Shown here: positions 1-8,297 of the stretch, piece after piece
Layout: each line of letters begins with the position of its first letter
Numbering within the stretch: the first letter of the stretch is position 1
Assembly (NCBI GenBank): GCA_963765785.1
Contig: CAVXXW010000019.1
Span: forward strand, 282,790 to 346,789
Reading direction: 5' to 3'
From: AC-32 sp963765785
GTDB taxonomy: Bacteria; Actinomycetota; Thermoleophilia; Gaiellales; Gaiellaceae
DNA: 64,000 nt
Made by a program: the position numbers and the translations under genes
The notes under the pieces: generated by a model
Told to the model about the DNA's origin: nothing
Databases searched by the model: none
The model's input: only the letters and a program-made list of their open reading frames with translations

Positions 1-2
1 CC

Positions 3-305
3 GGCGGGCTCACCGTCGCCGGACCCTCGCGAGTGGTCTACGCGGTCGATCCGAGCACGCGCGGCGTGACGAAAGTCGCGACGCTCCCGCGGCCGCTCGA
101 CCACGTCGCGCTGGCGCCGCTCGGCTCACGCCTGCTGCTCGTCGGCGGCGGCTCGAGGCAGGTGCTCGCGATCGACCCGCGCGCCGGCACGGTCACGCGC
201 GTGGCGAACCTGCCGCAGCCGCTGAGCGACCCCGCCGCGGTCGCCGACAAGGGCCGTGTGCTGGTCCTCGGCGGCGGGACGAACGCCGTCTACGCGCTCG
301 GCTGA
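3..305 (+). CDS. C-terminal part of a beta-propeller (YncE/kelch-like) protein, start outside window
   Basis: The reading frame is open from the left edge, so only the last 100 residues or so are seen. They contain a repeated pattern of a VLAIDPRAGTVTRVANLP-type strand set followed by a Gly-rich LLVGGG / LVLGGG turn, occurring about every 40 residues. This is the usual look of propeller blades in YncE-like or kelch-like proteins. No catalytic motif is visible. Such proteins often act as secreted or periplasmic binding scaffolds, but the N-terminus is missing, so location cannot be judged. It converges with the next gene and overlaps its 3' end by 16 nt. Confidence 0.7.
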   Translation, partial: GGLTVAGPSRVVYAVDPSTRGVTKVATLPRPLDHVALAPLGSRLLLVGGGSRQVLAIDPRAGTVTRVANLPQPLSDPAAVADKGRVLVLGGGTNAVYALG

Positions 306-676
306 GCGTCGTCCGCGAAGAGCGGACGCAGCAGCTCGTCGAACGTTGCGCGGTCGCAGCTCGCGACCACGGCCGGCGTGAGGGCACGAACCGAGGCGGT
401 GCGCGGGACGTGCATGGCGAGGCCGACCTCGCCGAAGTAGTTGCCCGGGTGAAGGACGCGGCGCGGGCCGAGATCCTCCTGGCTGACTGCGAACAGGCCC
501 GAGAGCACGACGTAGAAGCGCTCGGCGTCGTCGCCCTCATGGACGACCGCCCGCCCGGGCGGCACCTCCTCGCGCTCCATCCGCTTGGCGATCTCGCCGA
601 GCTTCTCGCCGGGCAGGCCCGCCAGGAGCTCGACGCGCGAGAGCTCCGTCACGGTCGCGGGGACGAACCTAGGCAT
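290..676 (-). CDS. Cyclic-nucleotide-binding (CRP-like) domain protein, 128 aa
   Basis: A single cyclic-nucleotide-binding domain fills the protein. The family signs are a helix rich in LAGLPGEKLGEIA, a PPGRAVVHEGDDAERFYVVLSG strand block, and the phosphate-binding-cassette region HPGNYFGEVGLAMHVPRTASV, with Gly-Glu and an Arg in the expected places to hold the cyclic phosphate. There is no DNA-binding helix-turn-helix and no membrane segment, so it is not a complete CRP regulator; it may sense a cyclic nucleotide through a partner. The ATG at 676 is chosen because the conserved sequence begins right after it. It is divergent from the NUDIX gene, 61 nt apart. The cyclase-like protein at 16099-19911 could supply the ligand, but that link is speculation. 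Confidence 0.82.
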   Translation of the reverse strand: MPRFVPATVTELSRVELLAGLPGEKLGEIAKRMEREEVPPGRAVVHEGDDAERFYVVLSGLFAVSQEDLGPRRVLHPGNYFGEVGLAMHVPRTASVRALTPAVVASCDRATFDELLRPLFADDAQPSA

Positions 677-724
677 CGTCGCCCCGCTTGGTCGGCTCCG
701 GGTTGTCGTGGGCCATGCAGCTCC

Positions 725-730
725 TATTCT
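725..730 (+). promoter_or_regulatory. -10 box (TATTCT) for the NUDIX gene
   Basis: TATTCT lies 7 nt before the GTG at 738, so transcription would begin at or next to the start codon (leaderless). No Shine-Dalgarno sequence is seen between them. No convincing -35 was found. Confidence 0.4.
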
Positions 731-737
731 TGCCGCC

Positions 738-1253
738 GTGGGCGAGCTCGCGGAGTGGAGGTTCTGTCCGCGCTGCCGCGAGGAGCTGCGGGGCGACGAG
801 CAGCGGCTCGCATGCCCGGCTTGCGGGTTCGTCGCGTACGCGAGCTCCAAGGCGACCGCGGGGGCCCTCGTCGAGGACGGCGAGGGCCGCGTGCTCCTGG
901 CGCGCCGCGCGGAGGATCCGTTCAAGGGCCGCTGGGACATTCCCGGCGGCTTTCTCGAGGAAGGCGAGCATCCGGTCGACGGCCTGAAGCGCGAGCTGCG
1001 CGAGGAGACCGGGCTCGACGTCGAGCCCATGGACTTCCTCGGCGCCTGGATGGACCGCTACGGCGGCGACTCGACCGCGGAGGCGACGCTCAACCTCTAC
1101 TGGACCGCCCGCGCGACCGGAGGCGAGCCTGCTCCGGCCGACGACGTCGACGGCCTGCGCTGGTTCGCGCGCGACGAGCTGCCCGGCCCAGACGAGCTTG
1201 CCTTCGAGAACGTCCCGCTGGTCTTGGCCGCCTGGCGGCAGCGTGGCCAGTAG
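738..1253 (+). CDS. NUDIX hydrolase with N-terminal zinc ribbon
   Basis: The 171-residue protein has two parts. Residues 10-29 form a zinc ribbon with Cys at 10, 13, 26 and 29. The NUDIX box is at 71-93 and fits G-x5-E-x7-REUxEExGU exactly, with REL-REE-TGL, so the metal-binding glutamates are present. This zinc-ribbon plus NUDIX arrangement is seen in NudC-like pyrophosphatases and in ADP-ribose or nucleotide-sugar hydrolases; the NADH-specific SQPWPFPxS motif of NudC is not present, so substrate is open. GTG 738 is preferred because it sits just before the ribbon and 7 nt after a TATTCT box; longer in-frame starts upstream would overlap the divergent gene. Confidence 0.88.
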   Translation: MGELAEWRFCPRCREELRGDEQRLACPACGFVAYASSKATAGALVEDGEGRVLLARRAEDPFKGRWDIPGGFLEEGEHPVDGLKRELREETGLDVEPMDFLGAWMDRYGGDSTAEATLNLYWTARATGGEPAPADDVDGLRWFARDELPGPDELAFENVPLVLAAWRQRGQ

Positions 1254-1323
1254 GCCGCGCGCGCCGCGAAGTTAGGCCGAACGGCTCATTGTCTGCACCC
1301 GCCCGCGTCCCGATCATGCACCC

Positions 1324-1482
1324 ATGACCGACCGGGGCCTGCACCGAGTCGAAGACGAGCTGGGCGAGCACTGGCTGCAGCACTGGCTCGAGGACGGGAT
1401 CGCGGCGATCGAGGCCTACCTCGCGAAGCACGCTGCCTTCCTCACCTACCTCGACATCGACACCGCCGAGAGCGCCAGCTAG
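1324..1482 (+). CDS. Small acidic hypothetical protein, 52 aa
   Basis: An ATG-started frame of 52 codons with the G/C-rich third positions typical of real genes here. The protein is acidic and amphipathic, beginning MTDRGLHRVEDELGEHW and rich in Trp, Leu, Glu and Ala, so it is probably a small helical bundle or a partner-binding peptide. No known domain is recognised. It follows the NUDIX gene in the same direction by 70 nt. It has no clear ribosome-binding site. It could be a chance frame, but codon use favours a gene. Confidence 0.5.
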   Translation: MTDRGLHRVEDELGEHWLQHWLEDGIAAIEAYLAKHAAFLTYLDIDTAESAS

Positions 1483-1566
1483 ATCGCAATCCGAATCGGC
1501 AGCCGGGTTCGTACTATCCGGCGCCGATGAAGCTCAGCTACCTCTGCTTGCGACGCCGACCAGAGA

Positions 1567-1594
1567 GGCCGGGGCGGCTTTTGCCGCCGCGGCC
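1567..1594 (-). terminator. Hairpin downstream of trxA
   Basis: GGCGGC (1573-1578), loop TTTT, GCCGCC (1583-1588), flanked by an outer GGCC/GGCC pair. It lies 11 nt beyond the trxA stop on the minus strand. There is no strong T tract on that side, so it is a candidate terminator only. Confidence 0.45.
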
Positions 1595-1604
1595 GTCTTA
1601 GGTC

Positions 1605-1928
1605 TTAGGCCGCTGCCTCGGCGAGGCCGAGGCGCTCTTCCAGCATCGACTTCGGCATCGCCCCGACCGCGGCTGCCTGCGGCTCGCCGTCCTTGAACAG
1701 GATCAGGGTCGGGATGGACATCACGCCGTAGCGCTGGGCCACGGCGGGCTGCTCGTCGATGTTGAGCTTGACGACCTTCAGCTCGTTGCGCTCCTCCGCG
1801 ATCTGGTCGAGCACGGGCGCGATCGCGTGGCACGGGCCACACCACTCGGCCCAGAAGTCGACGAGCACGGGCTTGTCGCTCTGGAGCACTTCCTGCTCGA
1901 AGGTCTGTTCGGTGACTGTGTCTGCCAT
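1605..1928 (-). CDS. trxA: Thioredoxin
   Basis: A 107-residue single-domain thioredoxin of normal length. The redox motif WCGPC is at residues 29-33 in the context DFWAEWCGPCHAIAPVL, and the cis-proline is in MSIPTL. It reduces protein disulfides in the cytoplasm using electrons from thioredoxin reductase; it has no signal peptide. The ATG at 1928 is preceded by AAAGGA at good distance, which supports the start. It is divergent from ileS. The position after the CGPC (His rather than the common Lys or Arg) is a minor variation. Confidence 0.97.
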   Translation of the reverse strand: MADTVTEQTFEQEVLQSDKPVLVDFWAEWCGPCHAIAPVLDQIAEERNELKVVKLNIDEQPAVAQRYGVMSIPTLILFKDGEPQAAAVGAMPKSMLEERLGLAEAAA

Positions 1929-1995
1929 GAAGTCCTTTCTACCTCAGTGTCCGGATGAGTGAAACGCCCCAGGGGGCGCCGATGTTCCCGCTCGG

Positions 1996-2001
1996 TACGA
2001 T
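1996..2001 (+). promoter_or_regulatory. -10 box (TACGAT) for ileS
   Basis: TACGAT ends 6 nt before the ileS ATG at 2008, and no Shine-Dalgarno sequence lies between. This points to a leaderless ileS mRNA. The 79-nt trxA-ileS gap is also too short for a T-box, which regulates ileS in many Gram-positive bacteria. Confidence 0.4.
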
Positions 2002-2007
2002 CGCCTG

Positions 2008-5000
2008 ATGTTCAAGCCCTTGCCGAGCGTGCCCGATCACCCCGCGCTCGAGCGGGAGATCCTCGAGCGCTGGGACGACGAGGGCACGTTCCGCAAGCTG
2101 CGCGAGCAGAACGCCGACGGCCCTCGCTTCAGCTTCATCGACGGCCCGATCACGGCCAACAACCCGATGGGCGTGCACCACGCCTGGGGCCGCACGCTCA
2201 AGGACGTCTACCAGCGCTATCACGCCGCGACGGGCCACGACCAGCGCTACCAGAACGGGTTCGACTGCCAGGGCCTGTGGGTCGAGGTCGAGGTCGAGAA
2301 AGAGCTCGGCCTCAACTCGAAGCGCGAGATCGAGGACTACGGGATCGCCGAGTTCGCGGAGCGCTGCAAGGAGCGGGTCGCCCGCTACGTCGGCGTGATG
2401 ACGGAGCAGTCGAAGCGCCTCGGCCAGTGGATGGACTGGGGCAACGACTACCTCACCTTCTCGGACACGAACATCGAGTACATCTGGCGGTTCCTGAAGG
2501 AATGCCGGCGCCGCGACTGGCTCTACCTCGGTCACCGCTCGACGCAGTGGTGCCCACGCTGCGGCACCTCACTCTCGCAGCACGAGCAGGCCGGCGAGGA
2601 GAACTACCGGGAGCTCGAGCATCCCTCGCTGTACGTGCGCTTCCCGCTGAAGGACCGCGAGGGCGAGTCGCTCGTCGTCTGGACGACGACGCCGTGGACC
2701 TTGCCCGCGAACGTCGCCGCGGCGGTCAAGCCGGACGCCGAGTACGGCCTGCGCGACGGCGGCTGGCGCCTCGCGAGCCCGGAGGAGAAGTACGACAACG
2801 TCGTCCAGGGCGAGGACCTGGTTGGCCTCGAGTACGAGGGGCCCTTCGACGACCTGCCGCCGCAGCACGACGTCGGCCACCGCGTGGTCCCGTGGGACGA
2901 GGTCGCGCTCGACGAGGGCACGGGCATCGTCCACATCGCGCCCGGCGCCGGCGCCGAGGACTTCGAGCTCTCGCGCGTGCACGGCTTGCCGGTGCTGGCC
3001 CCGATCGACGAGTCGGGCCGCTTCCTGCCGGGCTACGGCCCGTTCGAGGGCCTCACCACCGACGGCGCGGCGCAGGCGATCGTCCGCGCGCTCGACGAGC
3101 GCGGCCTGCTCGTCGAGGCCGGCACGATCGTCCACCGCTACCCGATCTGCTGGCGCTGCAAGACGCCGCTCGTCTTCCGCGTCGTCGACGACTGGTTCAT
3201 CCGCATCGAGGATTTGCGCCAGCCGCTACTCGACGCCAACGACCAGGTCGCCTGGACGCCGCCGCAGTACAAGAAGCGGATGGACGACTGGCTGCGGAAC
3301 ATGGCCGACTGGAACATCTCCCGCAAGCGCTACTTCGGCCTGCCGCTGCCCTTCTACCCGTGCGGCTGCGGGCACCTGAACGTGATCGGCTCGCGGCAGG
3401 AGCTCGAGGAGCGGGCGACCGGCGGGCTCGAGCAGCTACAGGAGCTGCACCGGCCGTGGATCGACGAGGTGTCGATCAGGTGCGAGGCGTGTGGCGAGAA
3501 GGCGCGCCGGATCCCGGAGGTCGGCGACGCCTGGCTCGACGCCGGCATCGTCCCGCTCTCGACGCTGGGCTGGGAGAGCCCGGAGCGGATCCCGCACGGC
3601 TACGGGAGGGGCGCAGCGCAGAACCTGACGGGCGCCGACCTGCCCGATCACGCGTACTGGGAGCACTGGTTCCCGGCGGACTGGATCTCAGAGAGCCGCG
3701 AGCAGATCCGGCTCTGGTTCTACTCGATCAGCGTCATGTCGATGACGATGACCGGCCGGCTGCCGTACCGGAGCGTGCTGACCTACGAACGCGTCCACGA
3801 CGAGCACGGCAAGGAGATGCACAAGTCGACCGGCAACGCGATCGAGGCGAACGAGGCGTTCGAGCGGATGGGCGCCGACATCGTCCGCTGGCAGTTCTGC
3901 GCGCAGAACCCGAGCCAGAACATCAACTTCGGCTACGGACCTGCCGAGGAGGTCAAGCGGCGGCTGCTGACGCTCTGGAACTCGGTCGGCTTCTTCGTCA
4001 CGTACGCGAACGTCGAGCGCTGGGAGCCGAACTGGGGACCGCCGCCGCAGTCCGAGCATGCACTCGACCGCTGGCTCGAGGCGCGCACGGCGCAGCTCGT
4101 GAGCGAGACGCACGCCGCGTACGTGCGCTACTGGACGCCGGCGGTGACGATGGCCTTCGAGGCGTACGTCGAGGACCTCTCCAACTGGTACATCCGCCGC
4201 TCGCGCCGGCGCTTCTGGGACGGCGACGCCGCGGCACTCGAGACGCTCTGGTGGTCGCTCGCGCAGGCCCTGCGCGTGGTCGCGCCCGTGATGCCGTTCC
4301 TGGCCGACCACCTCTGGCGGACGCTCGTCCTCGACGGGCCGGAGTCGGTGCACCTGGCCGGCTGGCCGAACCTCGCCGAGCCCGACCGCGAGCTGCTGGA
4401 CGAGATGGCCGCCGTGCGCCGTGTGGTCGAGCTGGGCCGCCAGGCGCGGGCGCAGTCGGGGCTGAAGCTCCGGCAGCCGCTGCGCCGGCTCGTGGTGCAG
4501 GGCGCCGAGGCCGCGCAGTCGCAGGCGGGCGAGATCGCCGACGAGCTGAGCGTCAAGGAGGTCGAGTTCGGTCCGGTCGAGGCGACGGAGCTGCGCGTGA
4601 AGCCGAACCTGCCGGTGCTCGGGCCGAAGCTCGGCAAGGAGCTCGCGGCGGTCCGCGCGAAGCTCGAGGCCGGCGAGTTCGAGGAGCTCGACGGCGGGCG
4701 GCTCCGGGTGGACGGGCACGAGCTCTCGCCGGAGGAGGTGCTCGTCGAGCGCCGCGGCAAGGAGGGCTGGGCGGTCGCCGGCGAGGACGGCCTCACCGTC
4801 GCGCTCGACCTCGCGCTCGACGCGCAGCTCGAGCTCGAGGGCCGTGCGCGCGAAGCGATCCACCAGGTGAACACGATGCGCAAGGAGGCCGGGTTCGCGA
4901 TCACCGACCGGATCGTGCTGACGCTGCCGGCCGAGCTGGCCGAGCACCAGGACTGGATCGCGCGCGAGACGCTCGCCGACCGCGTGGAGCCCGGCGACGA

Positions 5001-5022
5001 GCTCGGGATCGAACGGGTCTAG
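2008..5022 (+). CDS. ileS: Isoleucyl-tRNA synthetase
   Basis: A 1004-residue class I synthetase charging tRNA-Ile. The ATP-binding HIGH signature appears as HHAWGR at residues 57-62. The KMSKS loop appears as MHKST at 604-608, an unusual form in which His replaces the first Ser. The CP1 editing domain (VVWTTTPWTLPANVA) and Zn-type Cys pairs (WCPRCG, ICWRCK, CEACG) are visible, followed by the anticodon-binding region. ATG 2008 follows a TACGAT box by 6 nt, which suggests a leaderless mRNA. The stop shares a CTAG with the stop of the convergent MarR gene. A close class I relative is less likely given full length and the editing motif. Confidence 0.95.
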   Translation: MFKPLPSVPDHPALEREILERWDDEGTFRKLREQNADGPRFSFIDGPITANNPMGVHHAWGRTLKDVYQRYHAATGHDQRYQNGFDCQGLWVEVEVEKELGLNSKREIEDYGIAEFAERCKERVARYVGVMTEQSKRLGQWMDWGNDYLTFSDTNIEYIWRFLKECRRRDWLYLGHRSTQWCPRCGTSLSQHEQAGEENYRELEHPSLYVRFPLKDREGESLVVWTTTPWTLPANVAAAVKPDAEYGLRDGGWRLASPEEKYDNVVQGEDLVGLEYEGPFDDLPPQHDVGHRVVPWDEVALDEGTGIVHIAPGAGAEDFELSRVHGLPVLAPIDESGRFLPGYGPFEGLTTDGAAQAIVRALDERGLLVEAGTIVHRYPICWRCKTPLVFRVVDDWFIRIEDLRQPLLDANDQVAWTPPQYKKRMDDWLRNMADWNISRKRYFGLPLPFYPCGCGHLNVIGSRQELEERATGGLEQLQELHRPWIDEVSIRCEACGEKARRIPEVGDAWLDAGIVPLSTLGWESPERIPHGYGRGAAQNLTGADLPDHAYWEHWFPADWISESREQIRLWFYSISVMSMTMTGRLPYRSVLTYERVHDEHGKEMHKSTGNAIEANEAFERMGADIVRWQFCAQNPSQNINFGYGPAEEVKRRLLTLWNSVGFFVTYANVERWEPNWGPPPQSEHALDRWLEARTAQLVSETHAAYVRYWTPAVTMAFEAYVEDLSNWYIRRSRRRFWDGDAAALETLWWSLAQALRVVAPVMPFLADHLWRTLVLDGPESVHLAGWPNLAEPDRELLDEMAAVRRVVELGRQARAQSGLKLRQPLRRLVVQGAEAAQSQAGEIADELSVKEVEFGPVEATELRVKPNLPVLGPKLGKELAAVRAKLEAGEFEELDGGRLRVDGHELSPEEVLVERRGKEGWAVAGEDGLTVALDLALDAQLELEGRAREAIHQVNTMRKEAGFAITDRIVLTLPAELAEHQDWIARETLADRVEPGDELGIERV

Positions 5023-5450
5023 ACCGTCGCGTGGAGGTTCGCGACCGCGCGCGCGAGGATGTCCCTCAGCGCCCTTTGGTCGGCGGGCGGCAGCGCCGCG
5101 ATCGCCTCGGGCGGCTCGCTCATCACCGCGAGCACCTGGTCGCGCAGCGCCACGCCGGCGGCGGTGAGGGTCAGCGCCTTGACGCGGCGGTCGTTCTTCG
5201 CGCTGCGGCGCTCGACGAGGCCGCGCGCCTCGAGCCGGTCGACGAGACCGGTCACGTTCGAGGCGTCGCAGAAGAGGCGCTCGGCGAGGGCGCTCATCGC
5301 GATCGGCTCGTCCGGGTCCAGCATGCGGAGCGCGTGCGCCTGCGCGAAGCCGACGCCGAGCTCGGCCAGGGCCGCTCCCGCCTTGACGCGCTGCGACATG
5401 CCGATCTCGAAGAAGAGCTTCTGGGCCTCGTGGGCCGGAGTCGTCGCCAT
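5019..5450 (-). CDS. MarR-family transcriptional regulator
   Basis: A 143-residue winged-helix protein. The core reads PIAMSALAERLFCDASNVTGLVDRLEARGLVERR, the MarR recognition helix and start of the wing, followed by DRRVKALTLTAAG, a strong family sign. It should act as a dimeric repressor or sensor of small ligands. It is divergent from a drug-type ABC exporter operon with only 65 nt between starts, so it very likely controls that operon and itself. ATG 5450 is chosen because the longer frame would run into the shared promoter. Its stop overlaps the ileS stop in a CTAG sequence. Confidence 0.92.
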   Translation of the reverse strand: MATTPAHEAQKLFFEIGMSQRVKAGAALAELGVGFAQAHALRMLDPDEPIAMSALAERLFCDASNVTGLVDRLEARGLVERRSAKNDRRVKALTLTAAGVALRDQVLAVMSEPPEAIAALPPADQRALRDILARAVANLHATV

Positions 5451-5463
5451 TGCCGCCCATGAT

Positions 5464-5515
5464 ACTTGAGACGGTAGGTATTTGACAAGCTCAAGCTTTT
5501 GGTAAGGTACGGCGC
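5464..5515 (+). promoter_or_regulatory. Promoter and likely MarR operator of the ABC exporter operon
   Basis: A TTGACA -35 (5482-5487) and a TAAGGT -10 (5503-5508, spacer 15) end 7 nt before the GTG start at 5516, so the operon mRNA is probably leaderless. CTTGAG (5465-5470) and CTCAAG (5490-5495) form an inverted repeat that straddles the -35, which fits a MarR-type operator. The DNA sites are seen; binding is inferred. Confidence 0.6.
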
Positions 5516-6514
5516 GTGACCGAGCCGGCAATTCAGGCGGAGCAGCTCGTCCGCGAGTTCAAGAAAGGGCCGCGCGCGGTCGACGGAATCGACCTCGCGG
5601 TCGCGCCGGGCGAGATCTACGGCTTCCTCGGCCCGAATGGCGCCGGCAAGTCGACGACCGTCCACATGCTGACGACGCTGCTGCCGCCGACCTCGGGCAC
5701 GGCGCGCGTCGCCGGCTTCGACGTCGTCCACCAGGGCCCGCAGGTGCGGCGGCACATCGGCGCCGCGCTCCAGGAGGCCGCGCTCGACCCGCTCCTGACC
5801 GGCCGCGAGCACCTCCGGCTACAGGCGTCGCTGCAGGGGATCCCGCGCGCCGAGCGCCGGCCCCGTGCCGACGCGCTGCTTGCGCGCGTGGGCCTGCGGG
5901 AGGCGGCCGACCGGAAGGTGCGCGGCTACTCGGGCGGGATGAAGCGCCGCCTCGACCTTGCGCTCGCCCTCGTGCACGGCCCGGAGATCCTGTTCCTCGA
6001 CGAGCCGACGACGGGCCTGGACGTCCAGAGCCGCACCGCGCTCTGGGCCGAAGTGAGCCGGCTGGCGAACGAGGACGGCGTGACCGTCTTCCTGACCACG
6101 CAGTACCTCGAGGAGGCCGACGTCCTCGCCGACCGCGTCGGGATCATCGACCACGGCCACATCGTCGCCGAGGGCACGCCGTCCGAGCTGAAGGCGGAGG
6201 TGGGCAAGCCGACCGTCGAGGCGATCCCGGAGGACCCGGCCGACCTCGACCGCACGGCCGAGATCCTCGAGCCGCTCGGCGAGCGGGTCAACTCGCCGAA
6301 GGGCGTCGCCGTCCGGCTCGACGACGGCCACGTGGGCCTCGGCTCGGCGGTGCGCGCACTCGATGCCGCGGGGCTCCGCTGCGAGAACATCCAGCTGCAC
6401 CAACCGTCGCTCGACGACGTCTTCCTCGCGAAGACCGGTCGCTCGCTGGAGGGGGCGGGCGAGGAGGAGGAAGAGCCGCAGGCAGGGCTGGCGATGGAGC
6501 CGGCCCACTCGTGA
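5516..6514 (+). CDS. ABC transporter ATP-binding protein (DrrA-like)
   Basis: A 332-residue nucleotide-binding subunit. Walker A is GPNGAGKST, the ABC signature is YSGGMKRR and Walker B with catalytic Glu is LFLDEPTTGLD, followed by the H-loop region TTQYLEEAD. The C-terminal ~90 residues resemble the DrrA extension that docks on the partner permease. The protein should power export by the two downstream permeases at the membrane; DrrA relatives export drugs such as daunorubicin. It begins the operon from a GTG placed 8 nt after a -10 box. The next gene overlaps its stop by GTGA, so the two are translationally coupled. Confidence 0.95.
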   Translation: MTEPAIQAEQLVREFKKGPRAVDGIDLAVAPGEIYGFLGPNGAGKSTTVHMLTTLLPPTSGTARVAGFDVVHQGPQVRRHIGAALQEAALDPLLTGREHLRLQASLQGIPRAERRPRADALLARVGLREAADRKVRGYSGGMKRRLDLALALVHGPEILFLDEPTTGLDVQSRTALWAEVSRLANEDGVTVFLTTQYLEEADVLADRVGIIDHGHIVAEGTPSELKAEVGKPTVEAIPEDPADLDRTAEILEPLGERVNSPKGVAVRLDDGHVGLGSAVRALDAAGLRCENIQLHQPSLDDVFLAKTGRSLEGAGEEEEEPQAGLAMEPAHS

Positions 6515-7284
6515 GCGTCTTCGCCGACCAGGTCTACCTGCTCGGCCGTCGCTCCGTCGTCAGGACGATCCGCCAGCCGGCGAACGTGGTCGGGCCGCTG
6601 ATCTTCCCGCTGCTGCTGCTCGCCGTGAACTCCGGTGGCCTCAGGGCCGAGACGCGGCTGCCCGGCTTCCCGACGAACTCGTTCTTCGCCTTCGCGCTCG
6701 CGGTGCCGTTCATCCAGGGCGCGCTCTTCGCGACCATGAACACCGGCACCGACCTCGCGCGAGACATCCAGACTGGCTTCCTCAACCGCCTGTCGCTGAC
6801 GCCGATGCGCGGCATCGCGCTGCTCTGCGGCCAGCTCGGCGGCGTCGTCGTGCTGACGATCGCACAGGTCGCCGTGTACCTGGCCGTCGGGTACATCGTC
6901 GGCGTCCGCCTCGAGTCGGGCCTCGTAGGCCTCGTGGTGATTGTCCTCTTCGCGATCCTCGTCGGCCTCGGCTTCGGCGCCCTCGGCGCATTCGCCGCCC
7001 TGCGCACGGGCTCGGGTGAGGCGGTGCAGAGCCTGTTCCCGGTCTTCTTCGTCTTCCTGTTCATCTCGTCGATGAACATCCCGCGGAACCTGATCGCGGT
7101 GACCTGGTTCCGGGACGCGGCGACGGCAAACCCTGTCTCGTACCTGCTCGAGGCCGTCCGGAGCCTGATCATCACCGGCTGGGACGGCGAGGCGCTGGCC
7201 CTCGGCTTCGGGATCGCGTCGGCGATCGCCGTCGTGGCGCTTGCACTGGCGAGCTGGGCCCTGCGCGTGAGGATGGCCCGCTGA
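6511..7284 (+). CDS. ABC-2 type permease (DrrB-like)
   Basis: A 257-residue membrane protein with about six hydrophobic segments and the ABC-2 permease pattern, including the central FLFISSMNIPRNLIAVTWFRDAATANPVSYL block that is conserved near the fifth segment. It should form the export channel with the next gene's product. The GTG start overlaps the stop of the ATPase gene (GTGA), and its own TGA overlaps the next ATG by one base. The substrate is unknown; the MarR neighbour suggests a toxic small molecule. Confidence 0.9.
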   Translation: MSVFADQVYLLGRRSVVRTIRQPANVVGPLIFPLLLLAVNSGGLRAETRLPGFPTNSFFAFALAVPFIQGALFATMNTGTDLARDIQTGFLNRLSLTPMRGIALLCGQLGGVVVLTIAQVAVYLAVGYIVGVRLESGLVGLVVIVLFAILVGLGFGALGAFAALRTGSGEAVQSLFPVFFVFLFISSMNIPRNLIAVTWFRDAATANPVSYLLEAVRSLIITGWDGEALALGFGIASAIAVVALALASWALRVRMAR

Positions 7285-8051
7285 TGCGCACGCTCCAGGT
7301 CGCCCAGGGCGTGGCGTGGAGGACGCTCCACAACGTCGTCACGAACCCGTCGCTGCTGCTGCCGTCGCTCATCTTCCCGCTCTTCTTCTTCGTGGCCTTC
7401 GCGGGCGGCCTCTCGCGAATCAGCAACGTGCCCGGATTCGACTTCCCGTACGGATACACCGCGTTCCAGTTCGTTTTCGTCCTGCTCCAGTCGGCCGTCT
7501 TCGGCGGCGTCTTCACCGGCTTCGGGATCGCGCGCGACTTCGAGAGCGGCTTCGCCCGCAGGCTGCTGCTCGCCGCACCGAACCGGCTCGGCATCGTCCT
7601 CGGCTACGCGCTCGCCGCGACCGGGCGCTGGCTGATCACCGCGAGCTTCCTGACCGCGGTCGCGTTCGCGGTCGGCATGCGTGTCGGAGGAAACGGCGTC
7701 GACCTGCTCGGGCTCTACACGCTGGCCCTGCTGATGAACGGCGCTGCCGTGCTCTGGTCGGCCGGCGTGGCGATGCGGCTGCGGACGATGCAGGCCGGGC
7801 CGATCATGCAGCTGCCGGTCTTCCTCGTGCTGTTCTTCGCCCCGGTCTACGTGCCGCTAGCGCTGCTGCAGGGGTGGATCCATTCGGTTGCGGCCGTGAA
7901 CCCGGTCACCCGCGTGCTCGAGTCGGCGCGCGGCTTCCTGGCCGGCCAGCCCACGGAGGTCGGCCTCGCGTACGGCACGGGGCTCGCGCTGGTGCTCTTC
8001 TTCTCCATCTGGGCGGTACGCGGGTTGCGCAGCGCGGAACGAGCCGGATAA
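7284..8051 (+). CDS. Second ABC-2 type permease (DrrB/DrrC-like)
   Basis: A 255-residue paralogue of the preceding permease with the same six-segment layout and the conserved LLQGWIHSVAAVNPVTRVLESARGF-type block near the end. Having two separate permeases with one ATPase suggests a heterodimeric exporter. Its ATG overlaps the previous stop by one base, so it is translationally coupled. After its stop come a GA-rich simple repeat and a strong stem-loop (8153-8193) before the kinase gene. Confidence 0.9.
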   Translation: MRTLQVAQGVAWRTLHNVVTNPSLLLPSLIFPLFFFVAFAGGLSRISNVPGFDFPYGYTAFQFVFVLLQSAVFGGVFTGFGIARDFESGFARRLLLAAPNRLGIVLGYALAATGRWLITASFLTAVAFAVGMRVGGNGVDLLGLYTLALLMNGAAVLWSAGVAMRLRTMQAGPIMQLPVFLVLFFAPVYVPLALLQGWIHSVAAVNPVTRVLESARGFLAGQPTEVGLAYGTGLALVLFFSIWAVRGLRSAERAG

Positions 8052-8055
8052 CGCA

Positions 8056-8083
8056 AGAGAGAGAAGAGAGAGAGAGAGAGAGA
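8056..8083 (+). repeat. GA-rich simple repeat
   Basis: A run of alternating G and A with one AA interruption just after the permease stop. Short tandem dinucleotides are rare in this GC-rich DNA. It lies in the 257-nt gap before the sensor kinase. Confidence 0.85.
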
Positions 8084-8152
8084 TCGGAGAGGGCCCGCCG
8101 CTCGGGGGGTGATGGCGACGGGCTCTCCCCATTGCTCGCCGCGGGCCTAAGG

Positions 8153-8193
8153 CCAGGTACAGGGCTCCGCGGCTCGCATCGCCCAGTGCCTGG
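8153..8193 (+). terminator. Strong stem-loop after the ABC operon
   Basis: The arms 8153-8165 and 8181-8193 pair over 13 positions (11 Watson-Crick, one G-T, one mismatch) around a 15-nt loop. It could end the ABC operon or be part of a leader for the kinase mRNA. No T tract follows, so classical intrinsic termination is not certain. Confidence 0.4.
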
Positions 8194-8291
8194 CACGCTA
8201 GACCGGTCTCGTCCGTATGCCAATAGGCCGTCCGGCCCATCTTTCCAAGTAGTAGGCAACAGGGTTTCCGAGCCGAATCCGCGTGACTCCG

Positions 8292-8297
8292 TATCAT
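8292..8297 (+). promoter_or_regulatory. -10 box (TATCAT) for the sensor kinase gene
   Basis: TATCAT differs from TATAAT at one position and lies 11 nt before the GTG at 8309. This gives a very short or absent leader. A clear -35 was not found. Confidence 0.4.

Noticed and set aside
1527..1601. 24-codon frame with TACTAT box before it, possibly a leader peptide
   Set aside because: It lies opposite the trxA terminator and no downstream gene is on that strand to be regulated.
1929..2007. T-box before ileS
   Set aside because: The 79-nt gap is too short and the mRNA seems leaderless.
3688..5460. Long reverse-strand frame opposite ileS
   Set aside because: It is a shadow of the GC-rich codons of ileS; the sequence is Arg/Ala/Leu-rich without motifs.
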